A DNA stretch of 64,000 bases from Gaiellasilicea sp963784895 (GCA_963784895.1 CAWATM010000009.1:171045-235044); one strand, 5' to 3'. Positions 42,404 through 50,605 are shown, counted from the stretch's first letter. Notes: a model not told the origin generated them from the letters alone. Numbers and translations: made by a program.

Positions 42404-43435
42404 TCAGGTGCTGGCTGGGGCCGCTTCCCGTTCCGCGTCACGTGGAGCGAAGAGGTAGTGCGAGACCAGCCACTCGCGCCCGCGCCGGTAGCCCCACAGC
42501 TCCGCGCAGGCGAGGAAGAAGACGCGCCAGTTCGCGAGCCAGGCCTCGGCGCGCGCTTCTCCGTACGCGTCGGCGAGCACGGCGAGCGCCTGCTCGCGAT
42601 TGCCATCGAGCCGCTTCAGCCACGCCTCGGCCGTCTGCGCGTAGTGCTCGCCGCCGACGCGCCAGTGATCCTGGAGCGCGAGGTCGCGCTGGAAATAGAG
42701 GAGCAGGTCGTCGGAGGGCATGTTCCCGGCGGTGAAGAACGTCCGCGCCATCCAGCCGTCGTCGTAGGCGTAGGCGAACGAGCGATGGCTGAAGACGTGG
42801 ACGAAGAAGAGCCCGGCCGGGTCGAGCCACGTGGCGATCCGGCCGAACAGCACCTCGTAGTTGCGCACGTGCTCGAGCATCTCGACCGAGAGGATCCGGT
42901 CGAAGCGCTCGCCGGGCTCCCATTCGTTCACGTCTGCCGTCACGATCTCGAGGTTCGCCGGCGCCCGCGGCTCGAGGAACTCGCGCTGGACGCTCGAGTT
43001 CGAGACGGCGACGATCCGGGACGCGGGGTAGCGCTCGGCGAGCCAGAGGCTGAGCGAGCCCCAGCCGCAGCCGAGGTCGAGCAGCGTCATCCCGTCCTCG
43101 ACCCGGGCGCGCTCGCAGGTGAGGGCGAGCATCCGGTCCTCGGCTGCGGCCAGCGTGTCGCCCGGCTGCCAGAGGCAGGAGCTGTACTTGAGACGGGGTC
43201 CGAGGACGAGCTGGAAGAACTCGGCGGGGAGCTCGTAGTGCTGCTCGTTCGCCCGCTCCACCTGCTCGGCGACCGGCGAGGCGCGCAGCCGCTCGACGAA
43301 GTCGCGAGTCGCGCCGAGCCCCTTTCGCCGCTCGCGCGCGAGCCTCGTCGCGAGGTTCACCCGGATCGCGAGCCGCAGGAACTGGTCCGGGACGCGCCCG
43401 GACTCGATCAGGCGCTCACCGAGCGAGGAAACCAT
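42404..43435 (-). CDS. CFA-synthase-like SAM methyltransferase (second copy)
   Basis: 343 residues. EQVERANEQHYELPAEFFQLVLGPRLKYSSCLW matches the substrate-lid start of cyclopropane-fatty-acid synthases ('HYD...FF...LG....YSC'). MTLLDLGCGWGSLSLWLAERYP is the SAM motif. FDRILSVEMLEHVRNYEVLFGRI follows. The protein is shorter than the other CFA gene at 44774 and lacks its N-terminal domain. It overlaps the upstream DUF1295 gene by 28 bp, closing the lipid operon. Methylation or cyclopropanation of an acyl chain is the family expectation. Confidence 0.88.
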   Translation of the reverse strand: MVSSLGERLIESGRVPDQFLRLAIRVNLATRLARERRKGLGATRDFVERLRASPVAEQVERANEQHYELPAEFFQLVLGPRLKYSSCLWQPGDTLAAAEDRMLALTCERARVEDGMTLLDLGCGWGSLSLWLAERYPASRIVAVSNSSVQREFLEPRAPANLEIVTADVNEWEPGERFDRILSVEMLEHVRNYEVLFGRIATWLDPAGLFFVHVFSHRSFAYAYDDGWMARTFFTAGNMPSDDLLLYFQRDLALQDHWRVGGEHYAQTAEAWLKRLDGNREQALAVLADAYGEARAEAWLANWRVFFLACAELWGYRRGREWLVSHYLFAPRDAEREAAPAST

Positions 43436-44205
43436 GGGATGAAGACGCTGGTCTCGCGCTGGTAGCGCCGGAAGTCGTCGCCGCGGCTACGCAGCGCCTG
43501 CTCCTCGGCCGGCTTGACGCCGGTGACGAAGAGAATCAGGTAGAGGATCAGCAGCGGCGAGACGAGCCCGATCCACCCGTAGGGCGCCGCGAGCGCGATC
43601 AGGGCGTATGCGACCCACGTGAGCCATTGGAAGAAGTAGTTCGGGTGCCGCGAATAGCGCCAGACCCCGTAGCGCATCGTGCGGCCCTTGTTCGCAGGGT
43701 TGGCCTTGAACCGCTTCAACTGCCGGTCGGAGAGCGCCTCGAGCGGCGCGGCGACGAGCCAGAGCACGAGGCCTGCCCACTCGATCGGAGCGAGACCGGA
43801 TTCGTCGTTGAAGGCGATCAGCACGAACGTGATCGCGAGCACGGCGGCGACGAGCGCCTGCGCCTGGTAGAAGATCGCGAAGGTGAGCTGCTCGCGCCCG
43901 CGCTCGGCCCAGCGCCGCCGCAGCTCTTGGTAGCGCGTGTCCTCGCCCTTGCCGAGCCGGCCGCGCACGAGCGAGGCGATGCGCAGGTTCTCGAGCCCGG
44001 CGAGCACGAGGATCAGCAGCCGGTGCTCGAGCTCGCCCGGGCCGAGGATCGCGGCCAGCGCGGCGATCAGCACGAGGCTCCCCGCCCAGCCCGCGTCGAC
44101 GGCGGTTGCGTCCCGCGTGCGCCGCTGGATCAGATAGAGCACGCCGAGAAGCAGCGCCGCGGCACCCCAGCAGAGCAGCCACAGCTGCCAGCGAGACTCG
44201 ATCAC
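43408..44205 (-). CDS. DUF1295/steroid-5-alpha-reductase-like membrane protein
   Basis: 265 residues with about six membrane helices and the C-terminal family motif YGVWRYSRHPNYFFQWLTWVAYALIAL, shared by DUF1295, ICMT-type methyltransferases and steroid reductases. VTGVKPAEEQALRSRGDDFRRYQRETSVFIPWFP is the DUF1295 end. It is often encoded with CFA and DUF1365 genes in bacteria, as here. The GTG start overlaps the PlsC stop (GTGA). A role in reducing or modifying an acyl chain is inferred. Confidence 0.88.
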   Translation of the reverse strand: MIESRWQLWLLCWGAAALLLGVLYLIQRRTRDATAVDAGWAGSLVLIAALAAILGPGELEHRLLILVLAGLENLRIASLVRGRLGKGEDTRYQELRRRWAERGREQLTFAIFYQAQALVAAVLAITFVLIAFNDESGLAPIEWAGLVLWLVAAPLEALSDRQLKRFKANPANKGRTMRYGVWRYSRHPNYFFQWLTWVAYALIALAAPYGWIGLVSPLLILYLILFVTGVKPAEEQALRSRGDDFRRYQRETSVFIPWFPRSVSA

Positions 44206-44777
44206 GCCGTCAACGCCTGCTCGACCCGGGCTGTGAGCGCACGCGCTGAGGTGACCGTCGGCTTCGCCTGCTCGACGACGATCGGCTCGCCGACGTGCAC
44301 CTGGGTGGGACGCCGGCCCGGCCGGAGAAAGCCGCGAGTGCCGACCAGCCGCACGGGAATGATCGGCGCGCCGGTGGCGAGCGCCAGCCGCGCGGCGCCA
44401 CGGTGAAAGGGTCGCTCGGGCAGCTGCTTCGAGGTGCCCTGCGGGAAGATCCCGATCACCTCGCCTTCGTGCAGCAGCGAGGCCGCGCGCGACATCGCGG
44501 TGCCGTCGCCGGTCCCGCGCTCGACCGGAAAGGTGCCGAAGGCGTCCAGCGCCCGCCCGACGAGCGGAATCCGCCACAACTCCGACTTCGCCATGTAGCG
44601 CACCGGGCGCGGCGTCGCGAGCGCCAGCAGCCACGGATCGAACATCGACTCGTGATTGGCGACGAGGATCGCCGCGTCCGTCGTCGGGATCCGCTCTGAG
44701 CCGGTGATCGTGACGCGGTAGAGCCGCCGCGCGATCCCGCGGAAGTTCGCCCGCTCCAGCAGCCGGTAGAGGATCAC
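44202..44777 (-). CDS. PlsC-family 1-acylglycerol-3-phosphate acyltransferase
   Basis: 191 residues with the acyltransferase motifs: VANHESMFDPW (HX4D, block I), GTFPVERGTGD (block II), IGIFPQGTSKQL (block III, Gln for the usual Glu) and GAPIIPVRLVGTRGF (block IV). It transfers acyl chains to lysophosphatidic acid or a related acceptor at the membrane. The GTG start overlaps the CFA stop (GTGA). Within a CFA/desaturase operon it may route modified chains into phospholipid. Confidence 0.9.
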   Translation of the reverse strand: MILYRLLERANFRGIARRLYRVTITGSERIPTTDAAILVANHESMFDPWLLALATPRPVRYMAKSELWRIPLVGRALDAFGTFPVERGTGDGTAMSRAASLLHEGEVIGIFPQGTSKQLPERPFHRGAARLALATGAPIIPVRLVGTRGFLRPGRRPTQVHVGEPIVVEQAKPTVTSARALTARVEQALTA

Positions 44778-46009
44778 GAGAGCGCCTCGTTGAACGGCCG
44801 CGTCAGCGTCAGCTGGACGTCCCGCAGCGCGCGCGTCCGGAACGCCGCCTCGCAGAATGCGAGGTAGAAGTCCCACGTCCGCTCGAAGCGGTGGTCGTAA
44901 CCGAGTTCGCGCACCTCGTCGATCTGAGTCAGGAAGTTCGCCCGCCAGCGCCGCAGGGTCTCGGCGTAGTGGGAGCCGATCTCGTCCACCTCGTGCACCA
45001 TCAGCCGCGAGCTTGCGGTCATCGCTCGTGTCAGCGCGGTCAGCGAGGGGATCAGGCAGCCGGGAAAGACGTAGCGCTCGATCCAGTCGGGCGACTTGCG
45101 ATAGCGCTCCCAGCGGTCGTCCGGGATCAGAATCGTCTGGACGCAGGCGATCCCGCCCGGCTCCAGCAGCCGGTCGATCGTCTCGAAGTAGGTGCCGAAC
45201 TGGTCCTCGCCGATCGCCTCGAGCATCTCGATCGAGGCGACCTTCGTGTAGCTGCCCTCGTGGCGGCGGTAGTCCTCCTCGAGGATGCGCACGTCGAGGT
45301 CGCACGTGCGCGCGCGGGCGAGCGCCGCCTGCTCGCCCGAGATCGTCAGCCCCGTGACGCTGCAGCCGAACTCCGAGGCCGCGAAGTGGGCGAAGCCACC
45401 CCAGCCGCAGCCGATCTCGAGCACACGGTCCTCGGCGCCGAGTTGGAGCTGCTCGCAGACGCGCCTGTACTTGCGGCGCTGGGCGTCCGCCAGCGGCTCG
45501 TCGATGCGGTCGAAGACGGCGCAGGAGTAGGTCATCGTCTCGTCGAGCATCAGCTCGAACAGATCGTTGCCGAGGTCGTAGTGGTAGGCGATGTTGCTGC
45601 GTGCGCGCAGGACACCGTTCCGTCTGTTCAGCCGCGGGCGCGCCTCGAGTAGGCGGCGCCAGCCGGCGTGCCGTTCGGAGGCCGATGCGGCATTGCGGAG
45701 CAGGAGCTGGAGCAGCCCGACGAGGTCCTCGCTGTCCCATTCGTTCGCCGTGTACGACTCGCCGACCCCGAGCTTGCCGCGCGTCGCAACGCGGCGAAAA
45801 AACGCGTCGTCGTGAATCGTCAGCGACTCGGCTGCGCCGCTCCCGAACCGCCGCACGCGGCCGCCTGGCAACCGAACCTCGAGCGTTCCCCCCTCGAGGT
45901 TCTGCAGCGCCCGCTCGAGAATCGAAACCGTGACTCGCTCGAGGAGCGGCGAGCGCGAAGCCTGCGGCGCTCCCCGAAGGCTGCGCTCGGACCGATCGAG
46001 CGTGCTCAT
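44774..46009 (-). CDS. cfa: Cyclopropane-fatty-acyl-phospholipid synthase
   Basis: 411 residues. The N-terminal lipid-binding region (LEVRLPGGRVRRFGSG...GKLGVGESYTANEWDSEDLVGLLQLLL) is followed by NIAYHYDLGNDLFELMLDETMTYSCAVF, SAM motif VLEIGCGWGGFAHFAASEFG, SIEMLEAIGEDQFGTYFETIDRLL and PDWIERYVFPGCLIPSL. It adds a methylene or methyl group from SAM across the double bond of phospholipid acyl chains. The product may be a cyclopropane, methyl-branched or furan precursor. Overlaps DUF1365 upstream and PlsC downstream by 4 bp each. Confidence 0.93.
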   Translation of the reverse strand: MSTLDRSERSLRGAPQASRSPLLERVTVSILERALQNLEGGTLEVRLPGGRVRRFGSGAAESLTIHDDAFFRRVATRGKLGVGESYTANEWDSEDLVGLLQLLLRNAASASERHAGWRRLLEARPRLNRRNGVLRARSNIAYHYDLGNDLFELMLDETMTYSCAVFDRIDEPLADAQRRKYRRVCEQLQLGAEDRVLEIGCGWGGFAHFAASEFGCSVTGLTISGEQAALARARTCDLDVRILEEDYRRHEGSYTKVASIEMLEAIGEDQFGTYFETIDRLLEPGGIACVQTILIPDDRWERYRKSPDWIERYVFPGCLIPSLTALTRAMTASSRLMVHEVDEIGSHYAETLRRWRANFLTQIDEVRELGYDHRFERTWDFYLAFCEAAFRTRALRDVQLTLTRPFNEALS

Positions 46010-46740
46010 TTCTTCACCGAGCCCTGGCCGGGCACGAAAGCCGGCTTGCGGTGGAACGGCACCCGCTTCAGCCAGAGCCTGAGCGCCTGCCAGTGGATCA
46101 GGAGGACAACTCGCATCGGCATCAGCGGGTAGCGGATCAGCATCGCCGCCAGGGAGCGGTTCGTCAGCGCGCGCCGGTGGCCGTGGAGAACGGCGGTCAG
46201 CGGTCGCGCCCCTCCCTCCTTGACGTGGATCCGCGCCCACACCTGCTCGCCGGGCTCCGAGAAGGCGTACTCGTAGGAGCCGTCGAGCCCAAAGAACGGC
46301 GAGACGTGGAGGTGCTTCTCGTGCTCGTAGGCGAGGCCGCCGCCGTGGAGCAGCTCGGGGTGGCGCTCGCCGAAGGTGTTGTTCAGCTCCGCGACCATGC
46401 ACGCCAGGGAGCCGTCGCGGCGGTAGCACCAGTAGAAGCTGACCGGGTTGAAGACGAAGCCGAGCACACGAAGCTGGGTCAGCACGAGCACTCGCTCGAT
46501 CTCCGGGTTCCCGGCGAAGTCGATCACCGCCTGCTTCAGCGGCTTGTCGCCGTCGAAGTGGTCGCGGTCGTGGAAGGACACGACGTTGCGGCCGTTGACC
46601 GACAGGAGCTTCAGGCGCCGCTCGAGGTCGGGCAGCTCGTCGAGGTCGAGCAGCCAGGTCGAGAGCGGGTAGCGAAAGACGTTCTTGGCCGGCGTCCGTC
46701 GTGAGTGGGTCAGCGAGCCGGTGTAGAGCGCGGATCTCAC
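46006..46740 (-). CDS. DUF1365 protein
   Basis: 244 residues: MRSALYTGSLTHSRRTPAKNVFRYPLSTWLLDLDELP, VLTQLRVLGFVFNPVSFYWCYRRDGSLACMVAELNNTFGERH and KHLHVSPFFGLDGSYEYAF are diagnostic for DUF1365. The family is almost always encoded between a flavin amine-oxidase-like protein and a CFA synthase, but has no proven activity. It starts 10 bp after the flavoprotein gene and overlaps cfa. Confidence 0.93.
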   Translation of the reverse strand: MRSALYTGSLTHSRRTPAKNVFRYPLSTWLLDLDELPDLERRLKLLSVNGRNVVSFHDRDHFDGDKPLKQAVIDFAGNPEIERVLVLTQLRVLGFVFNPVSFYWCYRRDGSLACMVAELNNTFGERHPELLHGGGLAYEHEKHLHVSPFFGLDGSYEYAFSEPGEQVWARIHVKEGGARPLTAVLHGHRRALTNRSLAAMLIRYPLMPMRVVLLIHWQALRLWLKRVPFHRKPAFVPGQGSVKK

Positions 46741-46750
46741 GACGTCACTC

Positions 46751-47962
46751 TCACCAGGACACCCCGAGGGCCGCCGCCACCCGGGCGCCCGAGGCGAGCC
46801 CGTCCTCGTGGAAGCCGTTGCCGTGGTGCGCCCCCGCGTAGTAGGTGTGCCGCCGGCCCGACAGGGACGGCAGCTCGCGCTGGGCGCCGAGAGAGTCGAG
46901 GGTGAAGAGCGGGTGCTCGTAGACGAGGCGGCGGATCACGTGCTCGTCGCCGACCGGCTCGTTCAGCGACACGCAGTATTCGGTCTCGCCGCGCAGCGAC
47001 TGCAACCGGTTCAGCGAGTAGGTCACGGTCGGACTGCCGTCGTCGCCGAGCCGATAGTTCCAGGCGGCGCGGGCGGACGCGGCGCGCGGCAACAGCCGCT
47101 CGTCGGTATGCAGGACGGCGGCGTTGCGGGTGTAGCCGAACCTGCCGAGCACACGGCTCTCGTCCTGGCTCGGGTCCTCGAGCAGTGCGAGCGCCTGATC
47201 TGCGTGGGTCGCGACGACGACCTTGTCGAAGCGGCGCCGCTCGCCGTCGTCGGTCGTCAGCACGACCCCGTCCGCGCCGCGCCGGAGCGAGCGGGCGCCG
47301 AGCCCGAGCTGCAGACGCGGGCCCAGCCGATCCGAGAGGGCGCGAACGTAAGTGTCGGCGCCGCCGCTGATCGTTCGCCATGAGAACCGGCGGAGTCCCA
47401 GCATCCCGTGGTTGTCGAAGAAGCGGATCGCATAGGCCGCAGGGAAGTCGAGCGCACGGCCGGGCGCGGTCGACCAGAGCGCCGAGGTGAGCGGGACGAG
47501 GAAGTGGCGTCGGAAGCGGTGGGAGTAGCCGTGCTCGTCGAGGTAAGCCCCGAGCGAGTGCTGCTCGTAGTCGCGCTCGTCCAGCGAGCGGCGCGCGGTG
47601 CGGAGCCAGCGGCCGATCTCCCAGAGAAGAGCCCCGAAGCGAGGGCTCGTCGTGTTCCGCCGCTGCGCGAACGGGCGCCGGCCGGAGTACTCGAGGCCGC
47701 AGCTCGCACAGCTCACCGAGAACGACATGTCCGACTCCTGGGTGCGGACTCCGAGCTCGGCGAGTAGCCGCACAAATAGCGGGTATGTGCGCGTGTTGTG
47801 GACGAGAAAGCCCGTGTCGAGCGCAAGCCCCTCGTGCGCAATCGTGTGCGAGTGCCCGCCGGCGCGCTCGTCGCGCTCGAAGACAGTCACATCGTGGGCA
47901 GGGTGGAGCAGGTGGGCGACGCCGAGCCCGGAGATCCCGCTGCCGACCACAGCGATTCTCAT
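46751..47962 (-). CDS. Flavin amine-oxidase/desaturase-like protein of the CFA cluster
   Basis: 403 residues: RIAVVGSGISGLGVAHLLHPAHDVTVFERDERAGGHSHTIAHEGLALDTGFLVHN is the FAD motif with the GGH step typical of this CFA-linked flavoprotein family. ATHADQALALLEDPSQDE and TYYAGAHHGNGFHEDGLASGARVAAAL close it. Related proteins in the singlet-oxygen (ChrR) regulon of proteobacteria take part in making unusual methylated or furan fatty acids. First gene of the minus-strand operon, divergent from the desaturase with a 75-bp gap. Confidence 0.88.
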   Translation of the reverse strand: MRIAVVGSGISGLGVAHLLHPAHDVTVFERDERAGGHSHTIAHEGLALDTGFLVHNTRTYPLFVRLLAELGVRTQESDMSFSVSCASCGLEYSGRRPFAQRRNTTSPRFGALLWEIGRWLRTARRSLDERDYEQHSLGAYLDEHGYSHRFRRHFLVPLTSALWSTAPGRALDFPAAYAIRFFDNHGMLGLRRFSWRTISGGADTYVRALSDRLGPRLQLGLGARSLRRGADGVVLTTDDGERRRFDKVVVATHADQALALLEDPSQDESRVLGRFGYTRNAAVLHTDERLLPRAASARAAWNYRLGDDGSPTVTYSLNRLQSLRGETEYCVSLNEPVGDEHVIRRLVYEHPLFTLDSLGAQRELPSLSGRRHTYYAGAHHGNGFHEDGLASGARVAAALGVSW

Positions 47963-48020
47963 CAGAGGAGAGATCCCATGCCAACCGTCGTTCGCCCCTC
48001 GGCGAGGAATGGTTGAGCCG

Positions 48021-48059
48021 ATACTCTGATCCCGGTCATGTCTGGACAAAGCATAGACA
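48021..48059 (-). promoter_or_regulatory. Candidate promoter of the lipid operon with two 11-bp-spaced TNNACA boxes
   Basis: On the minus strand TTGTCC (48049-48044), a 17-bp spacer and GAGTAT (48026-48021) form a plausible promoter 58 nt before the flavoprotein ATG. Overlapping the -35, the plus strand reads TGGACAAAGCA (48043) and TAGACAAAAAT (48054), 11 bp apart. These resemble the CarH-type boxes at 50259-50291. The boxes also fall in the first codons of the desaturase. Confidence 0.4.
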
Positions 48060-48982
48060 AAAATGCAACGCCCGTTCGGGTCGCGACCGTCCGCAGCGGC
48101 ACGAGCCGCATCAGTCAGGGCGTGACGCTCGTCGCGGTGGTCGTGCCGCCGCTCGGAATCCTCTCCGCCATGGGCTTGCTCTGGGGCGTCGCCTTCCGCT
48201 GGGTCGACCTGCTGCTCCTCGTCGGCTTCTACGTCGTCTGCGCCTTCGGGACGACGATCGGCTTCCACCGCTACTTCACCCACCGAGGCTTCCGGACGGG
48301 CAAGGCCGTCGAGGCGGTCTTGGCGATCCTCGGCTGTATGACGATGCAAGGCCCCCTCACGCAGTGGGTGACAGACCATCGCAAGCACCACGCGCTCTCC
48401 GATCAGCCGGGCGACCCGCACTCGCCACATGTCGGCCACGGCGACGGTGCCTGGGGCGCCGTCCGCGGCTTCGTCCATGCGCACGTCGGCTGGCTGTTCG
48501 GAAACCTCGGGATGGAGCAGGGGCGCGAGTACGGGAAGGATCTGTACGACAACAGGCTCGTTCGGACGATTGACAGGCTCTATCTCGTGTGGGTCGTGCT
48601 CACCCTTGGACTGCCGTTTCTGATCGGATACGCGGTCGGCGGCACGCTCGCCGCCGGGTTCGGAGGGCTCGTCTGGGGCGGGCTGATCCGGATCTTCCTC
48701 TACCAGCACGCGACCTTCAGCGTGAACTCGATCTGCCACATGTTCGGGCGCAAGGACTTCCGCTCGCGCGATGAGGCACGCAACAATTGGCTCGTCGCAC
48801 TGCTGGTCTTCGGTGAGGGCTGGCACAACAACCACCACGCCTTCCCGAGCTCGGCGCGCCATGGGCTCCTCCGCCGCCAGTACGACGTCTCCTGGTGGGT
48901 GATTCGCGGCCTCGAGCGGCTGGGTCTCGTCTGGGACGTGAAGGTGCCCGACGCCCGGCAGCTGCAACGCCGCGCGGCCTAG
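48038..48982 (+). CDS. Acyl-CoA/acyl-lipid delta-9-type desaturase
   Basis: 314 residues, membrane-bound di-iron desaturase. The three histidine boxes are HRYFTH, HRKHHA and HNNHHA, in that order, with four hydrophobic helices between. It inserts a double bond in acyl chains and would supply the olefin used by the CFA synthases encoded divergently. The ATG at 48038 is preferred; an in-frame GTG at 48122 would still keep all motifs. The stop overlaps that of the convergent SRPBCC gene inside CCTAGG. Confidence 0.92.
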   Translation: MSGQSIDKNATPVRVATVRSGTSRISQGVTLVAVVVPPLGILSAMGLLWGVAFRWVDLLLLVGFYVVCAFGTTIGFHRYFTHRGFRTGKAVEAVLAILGCMTMQGPLTQWVTDHRKHHALSDQPGDPHSPHVGHGDGAWGAVRGFVHAHVGWLFGNLGMEQGREYGKDLYDNRLVRTIDRLYLVWVVLTLGLPFLIGYAVGGTLAAGFGGLVWGGLIRIFLYQHATFSVNSICHMFGRKDFRSRDEARNNWLVALLVFGEGWHNNHHAFPSSARHGLLRRQYDVSWWVIRGLERLGLVWDVKVPDARQLQRRAA

Positions 48983-49413
48983 GCCGGGCTGTTGAGCTTC
49001 CGCTCCAGACCCGCGAGGGCTTCCCTGCCGGTCTTCGCGAGCATCGGCTTGAGCAGCGGCTCGGCGAGCCGGCGGATCCCCCTGAGCGTGATGTCGGCCG
49101 TGTAGGACACCCGGCAGCCGTCTCCGGTGGGCTCGACCGTGATCTCGTCGACCGACGTTGCCTTGTCCCCGTCGCCCTCGAGCACGATTCGCCGCCCGTC
49201 CTCCAGTTCCGTGACGGTGTAGCGAAACCGCTGTCGTTTTCCCCGGAAGACCGCGACGACGTCGAACTCGCTGCCCACCCGCACCGGTCCGTCGGTCAGC
49301 TTCCGGGATTCGTCGATGCCGGGATCCCACTCGGCGGTGTTCTCGAACTCGGCGATGTATCGGAAGGCATCGGCGGCCGGACGGGACACCTCGATGTGTT
49401 CGCTGAAGCGCAC
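48979..49413 (-). CDS. SRPBCC (START-like) protein
   Basis: 144 residues: MRFSEHIEVSRPAADAFRYIAEFENTAEWDPGI, RFRYTVTELEDGRRIVLEGDGDKA and the long C-terminal helix LAEPLLKPMLAKTGREALAGLERKLN define the helix-grip fold that binds hydrophobic ligands. It lies 2 bp downstream of the carH-like gene and is almost certainly co-transcribed. It may handle a lipid or carotenoid ligand; no direct evidence. Confidence 0.85.
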   Translation of the reverse strand: MRFSEHIEVSRPAADAFRYIAEFENTAEWDPGIDESRKLTDGPVRVGSEFDVVAVFRGKRQRFRYTVTELEDGRRIVLEGDGDKATSVDEITVEPTGDGCRVSYTADITLRGIRRLAEPLLKPMLAKTGREALAGLERKLNSPA

Positions 49414-49415
49414 GT

Positions 49416-50249
49416 CTAGTAGCTCCGCGTAGCGACCGTTGCGGCTGCTTCGATCGGATCCTCGTCGAGGTGGATCGCGCCGATCTCGGCCACGAGCGTT
49501 TCGCTCGCGCCCGCCCCCGCGAGGGCGAGCAGGAATCGCGTGGCCAGGCTGTGCAGCGCGTCCGTATGCCCGCTCAGGCGGGCAGAGTTGACGGCCGCGA
49601 GGACGACGAGGTCGGGCAGAAGCGTGGTCGCCGTTTCGTCGATCGTGGCAAGCGGCGTGTCCGCACCGAGGTACGTGATGCGCCAGCCCTGCTCGCGCAG
49701 GGCGAGTCCGAACACGATCAGGGAGAGGTCGTGCTGTTCGCCGGCGGGGCAGGCGAGGAGCGCGCGCGGGCCGGAGCCTCGATCCCAGCCGCGCGCCAGG
49801 CCGAGCATCCGCCCCCGGAGCAGGTTGCTGGCAAAGTGCTCCTGCCCGATCGTGATCTCGCCGCGCTGCCAGCGCTCACCGAGATCGCGGAGCGCCGGGA
49901 GGACCGAGTCGCGCAGGACGCTCTCGAGCGTGAGCGACGACAGCAGTCGGTCGAGTGCCGCGTGCGCCCCGACGTCGTCGAAGGCGACGAGCGCCTCGAC
50001 CAGCGTCCCGGCGGAGGGGAGCTCCCCCGTGTCGAGCGCGAGCTTCGCCGCCTCGGCGGCTGAGATGCCCCGCGCCAGCGCGCCGGTCATCGTGCCGACG
50101 CGGCGTTCGTCCGCGGCCGAGTAGAGCCGGTAACCACCCGACGACCGTTCGGGACGGAGCAGGCCGTAGCGGCGCTCCCAGGCGCGCAGGAGCTCGGGGC
50201 TGACGCCGGTGCGCCGTGCCAGCTCGCCGATGCGGAGATCTGCGGACAC
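49416..50249 (-). CDS. carH: CarH/LitR-type B12-dependent photoreceptor repressor
   Basis: 277 residues from the GTG at 50249. A MerR-type HTH (LRIGELARRTGVSPELLRAWERRYGLLRPERSSGGYRLYS) is followed by a helical bundle with W127-x9-E137-H138 (WQRGEITIGQEH). A Rossmann cobalamin domain then supplies the axial histidine H173 (GEQHD). These residues have the same relative spacing as W131, E141, H142 and H177 of Thermus CarH, the set that senses adenosylcobalamin photolysis. In the dark the protein should be a DNA-bound tetramer, released by light. An earlier GTG at 50267 would start inside the operator, so 50249 is chosen. Co-transcribed with SRPBCC. Confidence 0.93.
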   Translation of the reverse strand: MSADLRIGELARRTGVSPELLRAWERRYGLLRPERSSGGYRLYSAADERRVGTMTGALARGISAAEAAKLALDTGELPSAGTLVEALVAFDDVGAHAALDRLLSSLTLESVLRDSVLPALRDLGERWQRGEITIGQEHFASNLLRGRMLGLARGWDRGSGPRALLACPAGEQHDLSLIVFGLALREQGWRITYLGADTPLATIDETATTLLPDLVVLAAVNSARLSGHTDALHSLATRFLLALAGAGASETLVAEIGAIHLDEDPIEAAATVATRSY

Positions 50250-50258
50250 ATCAATCAG

Positions 50259-50309
50259 TCTACACACCGTCTACAAAGATTTGACAGCGAGGCGCTCGCT
50301 TTGTACGAT
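50259..50309 (+). promoter_or_regulatory. CarH-type operator and promoter
   Basis: Three consecutive 11-bp direct repeats, TCTACACACCG (50259), TCTACAAAGAT (50270) and TTGACAGCGAG (50281), share TNNACA. The third repeat supplies the -35 TTGACA (50281-50286), followed by a 17-bp spacer and -10 TACGAT (50304-50309). This reproduces the known CarH arrangement, where three HTH domains of the tetramer sit on 11-bp repeats over the -35. Further boxes TTGTACGATGA (50301), TTGAACAAACC (50312) and TAGACCAAAGA (50324) follow with 11/12-bp steps. The promoter points to the glycosyltransferase operon. Confidence 0.85.
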
Positions 50310-50374
50310 GATTGAACAAACCCTAGACCAAAGACATCACACGCCGGATCACGAGCCAACTGAAGGAGCTTTCC

Positions 50375-50605
50375 ATGCCGCACCTTGCAATGACCGATCA
50401 GCCTCCTCGGAGCCTGGAAACCCGGGCCAGGCCACGGGAGACGACGGCGAAGCTGTTGTTGCTGCTCGCGGCTACCGCCTCCTTCGTGCTGTCGGTCTCG
50501 CTGTGGTTCTCAGGACACGAGCTTCAGGGAATCTTCGTCGGGCTCTGGGTGCCCTCGATCCTGTCACTCGGGGCCATCGTGCTCCCGCGGAGCGTGTCGT
50601 CATGA
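50375..50605 (+). CDS. Small membrane protein, first gene of the CarH-controlled operon
   Basis: 76 residues with two hydrophobic segments: TTAKLLLLLAATASFVLSVSLWFSG and GIFVGLWVPSILSLGAIVLP. A GGAGC ribosome-site-like sequence precedes the ATG, about 60 nt after the predicted transcription start. The stop overlaps the next ATG (ATGA). Unknown function. Confidence 0.7.
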   Translation: MPHLAMTDQPPRSLETRARPRETTAKLLLLLAATASFVLSVSLWFSGHELQGIFVGLWVPSILSLGAIVLPRSVSS

